NCBI RefSeq assembly: GCF_003860525.1 | Contig: NZ_CP034161.1 | Span: forward strand, 248,001 to 312,000 | Source: Epilithonimonas vandammei | Lineage (GTDB): Bacteria; Bacteroidota; Bacteroidia; Flavobacteriales; Weeksellaceae | DNA: 64,000 nucleotides | Reading direction: 5' to 3' | Notes under the pieces: generated by a model | What the model was told of the DNA's origin: nothing | The model's input: only the letters and a program-made list of their open reading frames with translations | The model's database searches: none | Made by a program: the position numbers and the translations under genes | In this document: positions 27,204-35,341 of the stretch, piece after piece | Position numbering within the stretch: position 1 is the stretch's first letter | Layout of the letters: each line of letters begins with the position of its first letter

Positions 27204-29001
27204 TCTTGAGGCGAGTGATGAACTAAGAATCGCAAGAAGGCAGCTAGAAAAAATTGAAGGCTATTCATTAGTTCAAGATTTTCTATGGAATGAAGTTCTT
27301 CGCAAATGGTATTTAGTCTTTAAAATTTCACTAAATCTGCCGGAGTCCGAATTTGTAGCTAGAGAAACTGAATGGTATTTATTTGCTGATGATGAATATC
27401 CCGGTGGAGATATAAGCATTTTACCAAGTAATGAGAATGGTATAAGTTCCACTTTTCAGCATCAGGAATATAATCTTAGAAGTGATAAACTTGACTGGAA
27501 ATCTGGTAAAATATGCTTAACTGAAACCCAGGGAAGTTGGGGAAGAAAGCAATATCTAAAAGAACCAAGGAATGTGAATCTCAGGTTAAAGTGGCATGTA
27601 GAAAGATGTATGCAATGGATTATAGCAGCTTCAAATAATACTTTGACCGAAGTTGATGACCCTTTTGAATTGCCTCCGTTTCCTCCTAGATCGAATGTTC
27701 ATTTGGTTTTCGATGAGGATGAAGCATCATTTAAAAATTGGACTAGCGTAAATACGAATTCGGGAACATTCGAAGCTGTTAGATTTAGTAGATCAGTAGA
27801 CTTGTTTTTAATTAGGCACTTTACTGTAAGTAGTTGTCAATTTAAGTTGCCTTGGGGAACCCGAATTACTAGCCTTGAACAAGAGGTTAGATACGGTATC
27901 TGGTGTTTGATTGATGATATACCCGTTCTCTCACCATGGAAAATTCCTACAAGCTTTGCTGAATTAAAAACTATATTACAAAAACAGAACGTAGATTTGA
28001 GCAGGCTGCTATATGATGAATGCCAAACTCTCAGAAAAGAAGGCAGAATACCTTCTTTTGTCCTTTTGGGATTTCCTGTTGCAAAAAAAATAGGAGAAAA
28101 ACCCAGTTTAATTCATTGGTTTGGTTTCAATTTTCCCAAGCTTCCTGTTGTTAATGGTTTTAGACCGGATTGTCCTGAACTCATAAATACTCAGATAAAG
28201 ATAGCTTCACAGAATAATAAAAACATTAAATGGATATGTACCGAAAACTGGAATACAAAACAACTGAACAGTAGAGGTCGACTGAAACAAGATATTTCCG
28301 AATTGAAAATACTGTTAATAGGTGCAGGCTCTGTTGGTTCAGTTTTCATACAGGCCTTAGTTCGTTTAGGTGTTTTAAATGTTGAAGTGTTAGATATGGA
28401 TATTGTTCAGGCAGGTAATATGTCAAGACATATATTAACTCTAAATTCTATCGGTTTAAAGAAAGCGGAAGCTTTAAGCAATCATTTAAATGGGATTTTT
28501 CCTGCTGTTAAGTCAACGTTTGAAAATGCCACTTTAAAAGATGTTCTTCAGAAAAATAAAAATTACCTTACTACCTTTGATATTGTTATCGATGCAACTG
28601 GTAGTGATGACGTATTGAAACAGATTGGAGATAAATTAGATGACGGACAAAAATTCTTTTTTGTTTCAGTATCGACAGGGTACTTAGCTGATTCATTTTA
28701 TCTTTATACCCGACCCGTTAATGAGAATAATAGACTATTGGATGACTTTAATACAAAAATTGAAAAATGGTTAACGATAGATTCCCAAAAAAGTTCGGGG
28801 GACGAGGAGATTATTGAGGGTGTTGGTTGTTGGCATCCTTTATTTCCTGCCAGAATTGACGACATTCAAATGCTTACCGGAGCTGCCATTAAGTTTTTTG
28901 AAAAACAAATAATTCAAGGAAAGCAAGCTAAATTGACAGTAATAAGCAAAATTTATGACGATAATGGGAACTTTACAGGATTAAATATGAGCGACGAATG
29001 A
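27178..29001 (+). CDS. cap2: Cap2: E2-E1 ubiquitin-ligase-like fusion of type II CBASS
   Basis: A 607-residue protein. The N-terminal E2-like region has HQEYNL and the candidate active cysteine in GKICLTE (C113). The C-terminal ThiF/E1-like domain has the adenylation loop LLIGAGSVGSVF (glycines from about residue 382), VEVLDMDIVQAGNMSRHIL, VIDATGSDD and the E1 catalytic cysteine in GVGCWHPLFP (about C551). Known Cap2 proteins activate the CD-NTase C-terminus and conjugate it to cellular targets, which primes signalling. Start at 27178 overlaps the CD-NTase gene; the end overlaps cap3 by ATGA. Confidence 0.92.
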   Translation: MLNQDVLHNLEASDELRIARRQLEKIEGYSLVQDFLWNEVLRKWYLVFKISLNLPESEFVARETEWYLFADDEYPGGDISILPSNENGISSTFQHQEYNLRSDKLDWKSGKICLTETQGSWGRKQYLKEPRNVNLRLKWHVERCMQWIIAASNNTLTEVDDPFELPPFPPRSNVHLVFDEDEASFKNWTSVNTNSGTFEAVRFSRSVDLFLIRHFTVSSCQFKLPWGTRITSLEQEVRYGIWCLIDDIPVLSPWKIPTSFAELKTILQKQNVDLSRLLYDECQTLRKEGRIPSFVLLGFPVAKKIGEKPSLIHWFGFNFPKLPVVNGFRPDCPELINTQIKIASQNNKNIKWICTENWNTKQLNSRGRLKQDISELKILLIGAGSVGSVFIQALVRLGVLNVEVLDMDIVQAGNMSRHILTLNSIGLKKAEALSNHLNGIFPAVKSTFENATLKDVLQKNKNYLTTFDIVIDATGSDDVLKQIGDKLDDGQKFFFVSVSTGYLADSFYLYTRPVNENNRLLDDFNTKIEKWLTIDSQKSSGDEEIIEGVGCWHPLFPARIDDIQMLTGAAIKFFEKQIIQGKQAKLTVISKIYDDNGNFTGLNMSDE

Positions 29002-29471
29002 TAACTTATAAAAATGGGACTAATAATATCAAAATATTTCTTGCAGAGAATTTGCTTTCAGAAGTTAGAAAATTTTGTATTGAAAAAGACTATTTAGAGA
29101 CTGGAGGAATATTGGTAGGTATGTATGACCCGGATCTTCAATCTGCTATTATAACAAAAGTAATTGGGCCTCCTTCTGATTCTAAACATGGTAGAACTAC
29201 ATTTGTACGTGGAACTAAAGGAGTAAAAAAGACCTTAGATATTCTTTGGAAAGAAGGTCAATACTATATAGGTGAATGGCATTATCACCCGAAGGCCTTA
29301 CCTATAGCTAGTTCACAGGATATCAAACAAATGAAAAAGATTTCAAAAAGTATACTTTATAGATGTCCTGAACCAGTTATGCTGATCGTTGGTCAAGACA
29401 ACGAAGAATTTATCGAAACATTTTATGTTTCTATAAATGGGAGCGATTTAATTGAATTTATTAGAGCATAA
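28998..29471 (+). CDS. cap3: Cap3: JAB/JAMM deubiquitinase-like protease of type II CBASS
   Basis: A 157-residue protein with the complete JAMM zinc site: E34 (LETGGILVG), then H95 and H97 in GEWHYHP, S105 and D108 (HxHx7Sxxd spacing). Known Cap3 enzymes cleave the CD-NTase from the proteins that Cap2 has joined it to, and so limit immune activation. The start overlaps the cap2 stop in ATGA, which indicates translational coupling. It is the last gene of the operon; no clear terminator directly follows. Confidence 0.93.
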   Translation: MITYKNGTNNIKIFLAENLLSEVRKFCIEKDYLETGGILVGMYDPDLQSAIITKVIGPPSDSKHGRTTFVRGTKGVKKTLDILWKEGQYYIGEWHYHPKALPIASSQDIKQMKKISKSILYRCPEPVMLIVGQDNEEFIETFYVSINGSDLIEFIRA

Positions 29472-29672
29472 TAAGTTAGATTTCATTTTTACACAATTTG
29501 ATAAAATTATATTATGAAATCAGAAGCTCCTAAAAAAATTATAAGTGCGTAAATGAAAATTACGGTTCGCTATAGTATCCGTTTCTATTTCCTAAAAACT
29601 ATGCTAAACTTACCAGTAAATAATTATTGCTACAAAAAAGTAAAAAATGATGCGCAGAAAATAAAATTGACT
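29472..29672. other. Intergenic region between cap3 and the small-RNA locus
   Basis: About 200 A+T-rich bases with no credible gene on either strand. No tRNA fragment or direct repeat that would mark the right end of the ICE was recognised here. Confidence 0.4.
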
Positions 29673-29680
29673 TATATTTG
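29673..29680 (+). promoter_or_regulatory. Candidate -7 box upstream of the small-RNA locus
   Basis: TATATTTG fits the Bacteroidota -7 consensus TAnnTTTG. No good -33 TTTG is seen 19-23 bases upstream. If used, transcription would start near 29687 and run to the terminator at 29808-29837. Confidence 0.4.
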
Positions 29681-29686
29681 TAACAG

Positions 29687-29837
29687 TTAAAAGACGCTAA
29701 TACTCTTTTCACAGTGACCTATTCAGTGACCTGTTAAAAATGAGAACAGCATAAGTCCGATAAACAGGGCGTTTGTGAAAACACGTACAAGCCCCTCAGG
29801 ACCCACAAAATCTCCCAAAATATTGGGAGATTTTTTT
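29687..29837 (+). ncRNA. Candidate structured small RNA
   Basis: About 150 bases lie between a -7 box and a strong terminator and contain no ORF. The region holds an 8-base tandem repeat (agtgacct at 29713-29720 and 29725-29732) and a nested stem: gtcc at 29755-29758 pairs with ggac at 29799-29802, enclosing gggc (29767-29770) with gccc (29791-29794) and a gtg-aaaa-cac tip. This looks like a stable RNA of 6S or Flavo-1 type size, but I cannot confirm the family. The exact 5' end is inferred. Confidence 0.4.
29808..29837 (+). terminator. Rho-independent terminator
   Basis: A perfect 10-bp stem (29809-29818 with 29823-29832, core tctccc/gggaga), a 4-base loop and a run of T. It ends the candidate small RNA 18 bp before the tRNA. 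Confidence 0.85.
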
Positions 29838-29855
29838 ATATCAATTTTCACAAAA

Positions 29856-29930
29856 GGGCGATTAGCTCAGTTGGTTTAGAGCGTTGCGTTGACATCGCAG
29901 AGGTCACTGGTTCGAATCCTGTATCGCCCA
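29856..29930 (+). tRNA. tRNA-Val (GAC)
   Basis: A 75-base cloverleaf: acceptor gggcgat/atcgccc, D-stem gctc/gagc, anticodon stem ttgcg/cgcag with loop ttgacat (anticodon GAC at 29891-29893), T-loop ttcgaat and discriminator A; CCA is not encoded. The T-stem (actgg/cctgt) has one U:U mismatch at its middle pair. The gene may be chromosomal and mark the region next to the ICE end. Confidence 0.93.
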
Positions 29931-30110
29931 CTTTCTTAAAACTTCCTTATTTTTTTTATTCTCCGTTTACTGAAACGTTAAAACTTTTATAAAAAAACTA
30001 ATCATTCGTTTGATTTCAAATCTACGGACAGATATTTGCTTCGTTAGAACGATTAAAAAAAAGTTTCTATGATCTTAATTTTCCTTTTGTAAATCTATTT
30101 AAAAGGACCT

Positions 30111-30569
30111 ATGAAAAGATATTATGCAGTATTGCTCTCTGTATATACTATATTTCTAGTTTATATGATGTTTTATGGTTGCGGAAGGCATCCCGAGTTT
30201 GGTTTTCTGCAACTAAATCCGTTTCAGAGTATTAAATATTTTCTAAACTATCATCAGTTTTTTTCTGAGACTTTTATGGTAAACATCGTAGGAAATATTA
30301 TTGTATTTATACCATACGGATGGCTTGGCATTTTAGATAAACGACTAACCAAACTGCCACTTTTAGCGTTTCTCTTTATTACTTGGATCTGCGCAATTGA
30401 ACTTACTCAATATTACACAGCAAGAGGAACGGCAGATGTAGATGATGTTTTTCTGAATACTTTTGGAATGCTGATAGGTTATATAATTTTGCAAATTGTA
30501 ACAAAATTGAACATTGCTAATATAAGGCTGGAATTAACCAAAGATTACGAAACTATCAGCTCTTACTGA
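30111..30569 (+). CDS. VanZ-like membrane protein
   Basis: A 152-residue protein with four hydrophobic segments (about residues 5-23, 55-72, 80-98 and 112-132). The motifs NPFQSIKYF, NIVGNIIVFIPYGWLG and CAIELTQYYTARGTADVDDVFLNTFGMLIGY are those of the VanZ family, whose members occur widely without any link to glycopeptide resistance. The physiological role is unknown. It converges with the glycosyltransferase gene, overlapping its end by 14 bp. Confidence 0.85.
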   Translation: MKRYYAVLLSVYTIFLVYMMFYGCGRHPEFGFLQLNPFQSIKYFLNYHQFFSETFMVNIVGNIIVFIPYGWLGILDKRLTKLPLLAFLFITWICAIELTQYYTARGTADVDDVFLNTFGMLIGYIILQIVTKLNIANIRLELTKDYETISSY

Positions 30570-31458
30570 TATAATCAATAAGTTGTCCCAACTTATAAAG
30601 GTCTAACGTCTTAAGTTCTGCTTTTCCACTTAGTAACTTTCGAATTATGAATGGTTTCATAATTTTGTAAAACATTTTATAAATAAGAATTCCGCCAGTT
30701 TTCTTTAATAGAGCATAGGCTTTTGCAAGCTTAATGTTAGAACTATTTCTTACATCCAAATCCGTCTCAAACAGATGAGCAAGGCTTTTTGCAGATTGAT
30801 CTGCTTTTTTTAAGAAAACCTCGTTTGTCTCAACATCATTGTTATATATAGCATTATCTATATGTTCTATTTTAATCTTATCTTTATAAAGATTCTTAGC
30901 AAAAATAAGATCTTCATAACCATATTGCAAGATGGATTCATCAAAAGGATGGTTTTCTAAAACTGATTTTCGAACGATAAAATTATTGGTTTGAAAATCA
31001 CGATAAGGCGATTTTTTTCTAACATCTACCGGCAGATTCTCTCTTTCTATAGCAAATTTCCATCGCAACCCATAACGCAAATCCGGCTTACTTTCATTTA
31101 CTGTTCTTCCACCATAAACTACATCGGGATGATGATTATTGATGAAGTTGATATAGTTTTTGATGAATCCTTTGGTAATAATTTTCCCATCGCAATCTAA
31201 AAACAATAAATAATCAGACTTGGAATATTTTAAAAATAAATTACGGATTTTCGAACGTCCTATATTTCTTTCAAGTAATATATAATGATCGGTAAGGCTT
31301 TTAACAATTTCGTTTCTCTGACGCATCTCTTCTTGTGAAGCATCATCTATAAAGATAATTTCCGCATCAAGATCATCTGTATTGATTTGATTACGAATAT
31401 CGGTGATCAATTCCGTCACATCAAAATTATAAACCGGAATACAGACACTGAGCATCAT
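30556..31458 (-). CDS. Family 2 glycosyltransferase
   Basis: A 300-residue GT-A enzyme: N-terminal LSVCIPVYNFD, then EIIFIDDASQEE, a DxD-like LFLDCDGK and the acceptor-loop YGYEDLIFA. The start at 31458 is chosen because its ATG overlaps the stop of the upstream glycosyltransferase gene (ATGA) and the N-terminus then begins MMLSVCIP; an upstream in-frame start would add 32 unrelated residues. Paired with a GT9 enzyme, it probably acts in lipopolysaccharide or surface glycan synthesis. Sugar and acceptor are unknown. Confidence 0.88.
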   Translation of the reverse strand: MMLSVCIPVYNFDVTELITDIRNQINTDDLDAEIIFIDDASQEEMRQRNEIVKSLTDHYILLERNIGRSKIRNLFLKYSKSDYLLFLDCDGKIITKGFIKNYINFINNHHPDVVYGGRTVNESKPDLRYGLRWKFAIERENLPVDVRKKSPYRDFQTNNFIVRKSVLENHPFDESILQYGYEDLIFAKNLYKDKIKIEHIDNAIYNNDVETNEVFLKKADQSAKSLAHLFETDLDVRNSSNIKLAKAYALLKKTGGILIYKMFYKIMKPFIIRKLLSGKAELKTLDLYKLGQLIDYISKS

Positions 31459-32420
31459 ATTTTGTCTATGATTTTCTGAATATCCAGTTCTTCTAGACAG
31501 GCATAATCGCCACGGAAACATTCTTTGTCGCCAAAAACCGAACACGGTCTGCAAGACAGATCTTTAACGTGAACAATATCATTTTCATCCTGTCCATAGC
31601 CAAGAAATCCTGCAAAATGATGTGTAGATCCCCAAATCGAAATACATCTTGTTCCCATAAGGCTGGCAAGATGCATGTTTGCAGAATCCATAGAGATCAT
31701 CAGTTCCAGTTCGGAGATCTTTTGAAGTTCTTCTGTCAGTTTTAGCTTTCCGGACAAGCTATGTGTATTCGGAATTTGTTTTTCCCACTTTGTGAGAATA
31801 TCATTCTCTTCTTTTCCGCCACCAAAAAAATAAACTCTATGAGTTTTAGCAAGGATTCTTGCCAGCTCAAATGATTTTTCTTCCGGCATCATCTTACCTT
31901 TATGCTGCGCAAAAGGTGCAAAACCTATATCTTTTTTATTGTCCGATAGAGTTCTAAGCTTGTGGGAAAGATTTACTTGAAAGCCCATCCTTCGGAAAAC
32001 ATCAGCATAACGTTCTACCGTTCTTTTCAAAGGAAATTTTTCAAGATTCCAGATATCTGTCAGTTTTTCCTTTTCAATTTTTCCTTTATCAATCTGGAAG
32101 ACTTTGTAGCCGTGCCGGATGAAGATGGAATTAAGCATCTTGGTTCTAATCACATCGTGAAGATCCGCAACGTAATCTGGATTGAATTGTTTGATTAATT
32201 GCTTTGTCAGCTTTCTGATGCCGAAAACACCTTTATAATCATCGAAGTTAATTCCGTAGAATTTCAGCCTAGGATGTTTATCAAAAAGGTCTTTGAAATT
32301 ATCTCTGCTCACAAATATAATTTCTACATCAGGATTTTGCTCCAGAAACTCTACGCAGACAGGGACTGTCATCGCCACATCTCCGAATGCAGAAAAACGA
32401 TATGCGAGAATTCTCTTCAC
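31455..32420 (-). CDS. Family 9 glycosyltransferase (heptosyltransferase-like)
   Basis: A 321-residue protein with the ADP-heptose:LPS heptosyltransferase pattern: RFSAFGDVAMTVPV near the N-terminus, VADLHDVIRT, FGGGKEE and the donor-site stretch ISMDSANMHLASLMGTRCISIWGSTHHF. A cysteine-rich segment (CRPCSVFGDKECFRGDYAC) near the C-terminus is common in flavobacterial GT9 enzymes. It probably adds a core sugar to lipopolysaccharide. Its start is 1 bp from the sufE stop, so the three minus-strand genes form an operon. Confidence 0.9.
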   Translation of the reverse strand: MKRILAYRFSAFGDVAMTVPVCVEFLEQNPDVEIIFVSRDNFKDLFDKHPRLKFYGINFDDYKGVFGIRKLTKQLIKQFNPDYVADLHDVIRTKMLNSIFIRHGYKVFQIDKGKIEKEKLTDIWNLEKFPLKRTVERYADVFRRMGFQVNLSHKLRTLSDNKKDIGFAPFAQHKGKMMPEEKSFELARILAKTHRVYFFGGGKEENDILTKWEKQIPNTHSLSGKLKLTEELQKISELELMISMDSANMHLASLMGTRCISIWGSTHHFAGFLGYGQDENDIVHVKDLSCRPCSVFGDKECFRGDYACLEELDIQKIIDKI

Positions 32421-32840
32421 CTACTTCTTTAGTTGGAACGCCACTGCGTAAAATTTGATTTGTTTCGTCATTGCCATCAAGCCATTGGCTCTTGAGGGAG
32501 ACAAAAATTCTTGCAAGCCAATTTCCGAGATAAAATCAAAATCAGAATCCAAAATCTCCTGTGTAGAATGGCCACTATAGATTCTCACCAAAAGTGAAAC
32601 AATTCCCTTTGGCAAAATCCCGTCGGAATCCGCATTGAAAAATAATTTTCCATCTGTAAATTCTGCATCAATCCAAACTTTGGACTGGCAACCTCGTATT
32701 AGATTTTCATCTGTTTTTTTGTCCTCAGGAAGTCCTTTTAATTCTTTCCCAAGGTCTATGATATATTCATACTTCTGCTCCCAATCGTCCAGAAAGGCGA
32801 ATTCTTCTATTAATTCTTGTTGTTTTTCTTTGATTGTCAT
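32421..32840 (-). CDS. sufE: SufE family cysteine desulfuration protein
   Basis: A 139-residue protein of standard SufE length. The sulfur-accepting cysteine is in IRGCQSKVW (about residue 50), and the C-terminal SPSRANGLMAMTKQIK is a family signature. SufE takes persulfide sulfur from the desulfurase SufS and passes it on for Fe-S cluster assembly. Another Fe-S assembly candidate (DUF59) lies 3 kb away. Next gene on the same strand starts directly after it. Confidence 0.92.
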   Translation of the reverse strand: MTIKEKQQELIEEFAFLDDWEQKYEYIIDLGKELKGLPEDKKTDENLIRGCQSKVWIDAEFTDGKLFFNADSDGILPKGIVSLLVRIYSGHSTQEILDSDFDFISEIGLQEFLSPSRANGLMAMTKQIKFYAVAFQLKK

Positions 32841-32867
32841 TCAGAATTGATTTGAATTAAAATTAAT

Positions 32868-34118
32868 TTATTTTACCGATTGAGCAATATTAGCAATTAC
32901 TTTTACAGCAGCTAACATACTTTCCAAGGGTACGAATTCGTAAGGTCCGTGGAAGTTATGTCCCCCAGCGAAGATATTTGGGCATGGTAATCCCATATAA
33001 GATAGCTGCGCTCCGTCTGTTCCGCCTCTGATGGCTTTTATTTTTGGTTCGATTCCGGAATCTTTCATCGCTTGTTCTGCAATATCAACGATATGCATTT
33101 TGCCTTCGAATTGCTTTTTCATATTGAGATATTGCTGCTTGATTTCAATCTCAGCAGTTTTCTCACCATATTTTTTGTTGATTTCTTCAACTTTTTCAGC
33201 AATCAGTTTCTTTCTATCTTCAAACTTTTGATCATCATGGTCACGGATGATGTATTGAAGTTTAGCTTCTGAAACGTCGCCTTCAAAATCTGTCAAATGA
33301 AAAAATCCTTCAAAACCTTTCGTAGTTGCTGGCGTTTCATTGGCTGGAAGTGAATTGATAAATTCTGAAGCTACCAAACCTGCATTCAGCATTTTCCCGA
33401 AAGAATAACCTGGATGTACGGATAATCCGTGGATTTTTACCACAGCTCCGGCCGCATTGAAATTTTCATACTCCAACTCTCCTATTTCTCCACCATCCAT
33501 TGTGTAAGCCCACTCTGCTCCAAATTTTTCTACATCAAAGTGATGTGCGCCTCTTCCAATCTCTTCATCCGGATTGAATCCGATAGAAATTCTGCCGTGC
33601 TTGATTTGTGGATTAGCCAAAAGGAATTCTGATGCCGTTACAATTTCTGCGACACCAGCTTTATCATCCGCACTTAACAATGTTGTTCCATCTGTTGTGA
33701 TGATGGTTTGTCCGATGTATTTTTTTAAAGATTCAAATTTAGTTGATGATAAAATGAATCCGGTTTCCTTATTCAATAACAAGTCTTCGCCATCATAATT
33801 TTCCCAGATCTGTGGATTCACATTCTCGCCATTGAAATCCGGTGAAGAATCATAATGCGCAATAAACCCAACTTGTGGAACTTCTTCCTCTTTGTTAGAA
33901 GGAATGAACCCAAAAACGTATCCTTTTTCATCAATGCTGACATCTTCCAATCCTAAATCCTGCAATTCTTTGTACAGATAATTGGCGATATCCCACTGCC
34001 TTTCTGTAGAAGGTGTAGTCTCACTTTCTGCGTCGCTGGTTGAAAATATCTTGATGTATGTGATGAATCTGTTAAGGAGTTTTTCTCTCCAAATACCGTC
34101 TAATTGGATGTTTTCCAT
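32868..34118 (-). CDS. pepT: Peptidase T (tripeptide aminopeptidase), M20 family
   Basis: A 416-residue protein, the usual PepT length. Metal-site motifs are in place: GFIAHYDSSPDF (HxD), LLSADDKAGVAEI (the bridging Asp), NPDEEIGRGAHHFD (catalytic Glu-Glu), YTMDGGEIGELEYE and a C-terminal FAGGHNFHGPYEFVPLESM with the last histidine ligand. It removes the N-terminal residue from tripeptides in the cytoplasm. It is 27 bp upstream of sufE on the same strand. Confidence 0.94.
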   Translation of the reverse strand: MENIQLDGIWREKLLNRFITYIKIFSTSDAESETTPSTERQWDIANYLYKELQDLGLEDVSIDEKGYVFGFIPSNKEEEVPQVGFIAHYDSSPDFNGENVNPQIWENYDGEDLLLNKETGFILSSTKFESLKKYIGQTIITTDGTTLLSADDKAGVAEIVTASEFLLANPQIKHGRISIGFNPDEEIGRGAHHFDVEKFGAEWAYTMDGGEIGELEYENFNAAGAVVKIHGLSVHPGYSFGKMLNAGLVASEFINSLPANETPATTKGFEGFFHLTDFEGDVSEAKLQYIIRDHDDQKFEDRKKLIAEKVEEINKKYGEKTAEIEIKQQYLNMKKQFEGKMHIVDIAEQAMKDSGIEPKIKAIRGGTDGAQLSYMGLPCPNIFAGGHNFHGPYEFVPLESMLAAVKVIANIAQSVK

Positions 34119-34214
34119 ATAATTTGCTATATCTCCGCAAAGTTATATATTTATGCAGTGAACGACAAATAATATCTGATGATTCATATATTGTGAATTA
34201 TCAAAGTATTGAAT

Positions 34215-34350
34215 GTTTTTTAGCGCGAGCGAAGCGAGCGCCGATGAGTATTATTGGAACTTCGAATCACTGCAGCCCGACTTGAGTGGAGCTCTTTTTC
34301 TTTTTATTTAAAAAGAAAAAAGCGGGAACGGAAGGCGGATATAGCTGCCC
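34215..34350. repeat. Candidate dispersed intergenic repeat with hairpin
   Basis: This non-coding stretch has a G+C-rich direct-repeat cluster (gcgagcgaagcgagcgcc, 34224-34241) and an 11-bp perfect hairpin, tttttcttttt at 34295-34305 with aaaaagaaaaa at 34310-34320, followed by agcgggaacggaaggcgg. The pattern resembles intergenic repeats I recall from Chryseobacterium genomes. Only one copy is in the window. Confidence 0.4.
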
Positions 34351-34373
34351 AAATAATTATAAAAACGATATAA

Positions 34374-35222
34374 ATGTTCTTAACCGAATGTCCACGAGAC
34401 GCAATGCAAGGTTGGGGAGAAATGATTCCAACGCAGAAAAAAATAGATTACATCAACCGATTGATGGAAGTGCGTTTTGATGTACTGGATTGCGGAAGCT
34501 TTGTGAATCCGAAAACGATGCCTCAAATGGCTGATTCCGGAATTGTGATAGATGAAATCGACAAATCACTTTCCAACACAAAACTCTCCGTAGTGGTAGC
34601 CAACATCCGTGGTGCTGAAAAAGCTTTGAGCCACGAGCAAGTTGATATTTTGGGGTTTCCTTTCTCGATTTCTGAAACATTCCAGCATAGAAATACTAAT
34701 AAAAGTCGTGATGAAGCTTTTACTGAAGTTGTGAACATTTTAGAATTGACAAAATCTGAAGGCAGACAACTGAATCTCTATTTCTCGATGGCTTTTGGCA
34801 ATCCTTATGGTGAAAGCTGGAAATGGGAGGATGTGGACTTCTGGGCAAGACGTTTTGAGGAAATTGGAATTAAACATATTCTTTTATCTGACACAACCGG
34901 CGTTGGCGATGTGGAAAGAATTTCACTCCTTTTTAATAAAATTCCCGCTAAATATCCCAATATTAATTTTGGGGCGCATTTTCATAATCGATATGAGGAT
35001 TCTTACATCAAACTAAAAGCTGCTTATGACGAAGGCTGCAGAAGATTTGACAGCGCAATAAAGGGAATTGGGGGCTGTCCAATGGCAAAGGATGATTTAG
35101 TGGGAAATATGCCTACAGAAAGGGTATTTACTTTTATGCAGTCCGAAAAATTAGATATCCATCAAAATCTTCTTCATTTTGAAAGTGCTTATAATATGGC
35201 GAAAGATATTTTTCATTTTTAA
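34374..35222 (+). CDS. Hydroxymethylglutaryl-CoA lyase
   Basis: A 282-residue TIM-barrel protein of the HMGL family: MFLTECPRDAMQGW at the N-terminus, YFSMAFGNPYGESW, GIKHILLSDTTGVGD, NFGAHFHNRYEDS (metal-binding HxH) and the catalytic cysteine loop AIKGIGGCPMAKDDLVGN. It cleaves HMG-CoA to acetyl-CoA and acetoacetate in leucine breakdown. It stands alone, with a 119-bp gap to the next gene. Confidence 0.92.
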   Translation: MFLTECPRDAMQGWGEMIPTQKKIDYINRLMEVRFDVLDCGSFVNPKTMPQMADSGIVIDEIDKSLSNTKLSVVVANIRGAEKALSHEQVDILGFPFSISETFQHRNTNKSRDEAFTEVVNILELTKSEGRQLNLYFSMAFGNPYGESWKWEDVDFWARRFEEIGIKHILLSDTTGVGDVERISLLFNKIPAKYPNINFGAHFHNRYEDSYIKLKAAYDEGCRRFDSAIKGIGGCPMAKDDLVGNMPTERVFTFMQSEKLDIHQNLLHFESAYNMAKDIFHF

Positions 35223-35341
35223 TTTGAAGTCAGTAATATAAATTTTATCATATTTTAATAATTATTCACATTCATAATTCGAGATTTCAAAAAAATGATG
35301 TAAATTTATTACAGAAAAAACAATTAAAAAAACTATCGGTT

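Larger units (their letters stand above)
24501..29471 (+). other. Type II CBASS anti-phage operon (Cap4, CD-NTase, Cap2, Cap3)
   Basis: Four genes in one direction encode an effector nuclease with a SAVED sensor domain, a cGAS-like nucleotidyltransferase, an E1/E2-like ligase fusion and a JAMM protease. Spacings are 18 bp, a 26-bp overlap and a 4-bp overlap. This is the full gene set defined for type II CBASS: infection activates the CD-NTase to make a cyclic oligonucleotide, which SAVED binds to switch on DNA degradation, while Cap2 and Cap3 attach and detach the CD-NTase C-terminus to and from targets. Confidence 0.93.

Noticed and set aside
29856..29930. tRNA-Val as the attachment site of the ICE
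   Set aside because: Elements normally insert at the 3' end of a tRNA gene, but the ICE lies on its 5' side, and no second copy of the tRNA 3' end was found in the window.
34286..34480. Open frame of 64 codons upstream of and overlapping the HMG-CoA lyase gene
   Set aside because: It runs through the hairpin repeat and a different frame of the lyase gene; composition (F and K runs) is not protein-like.
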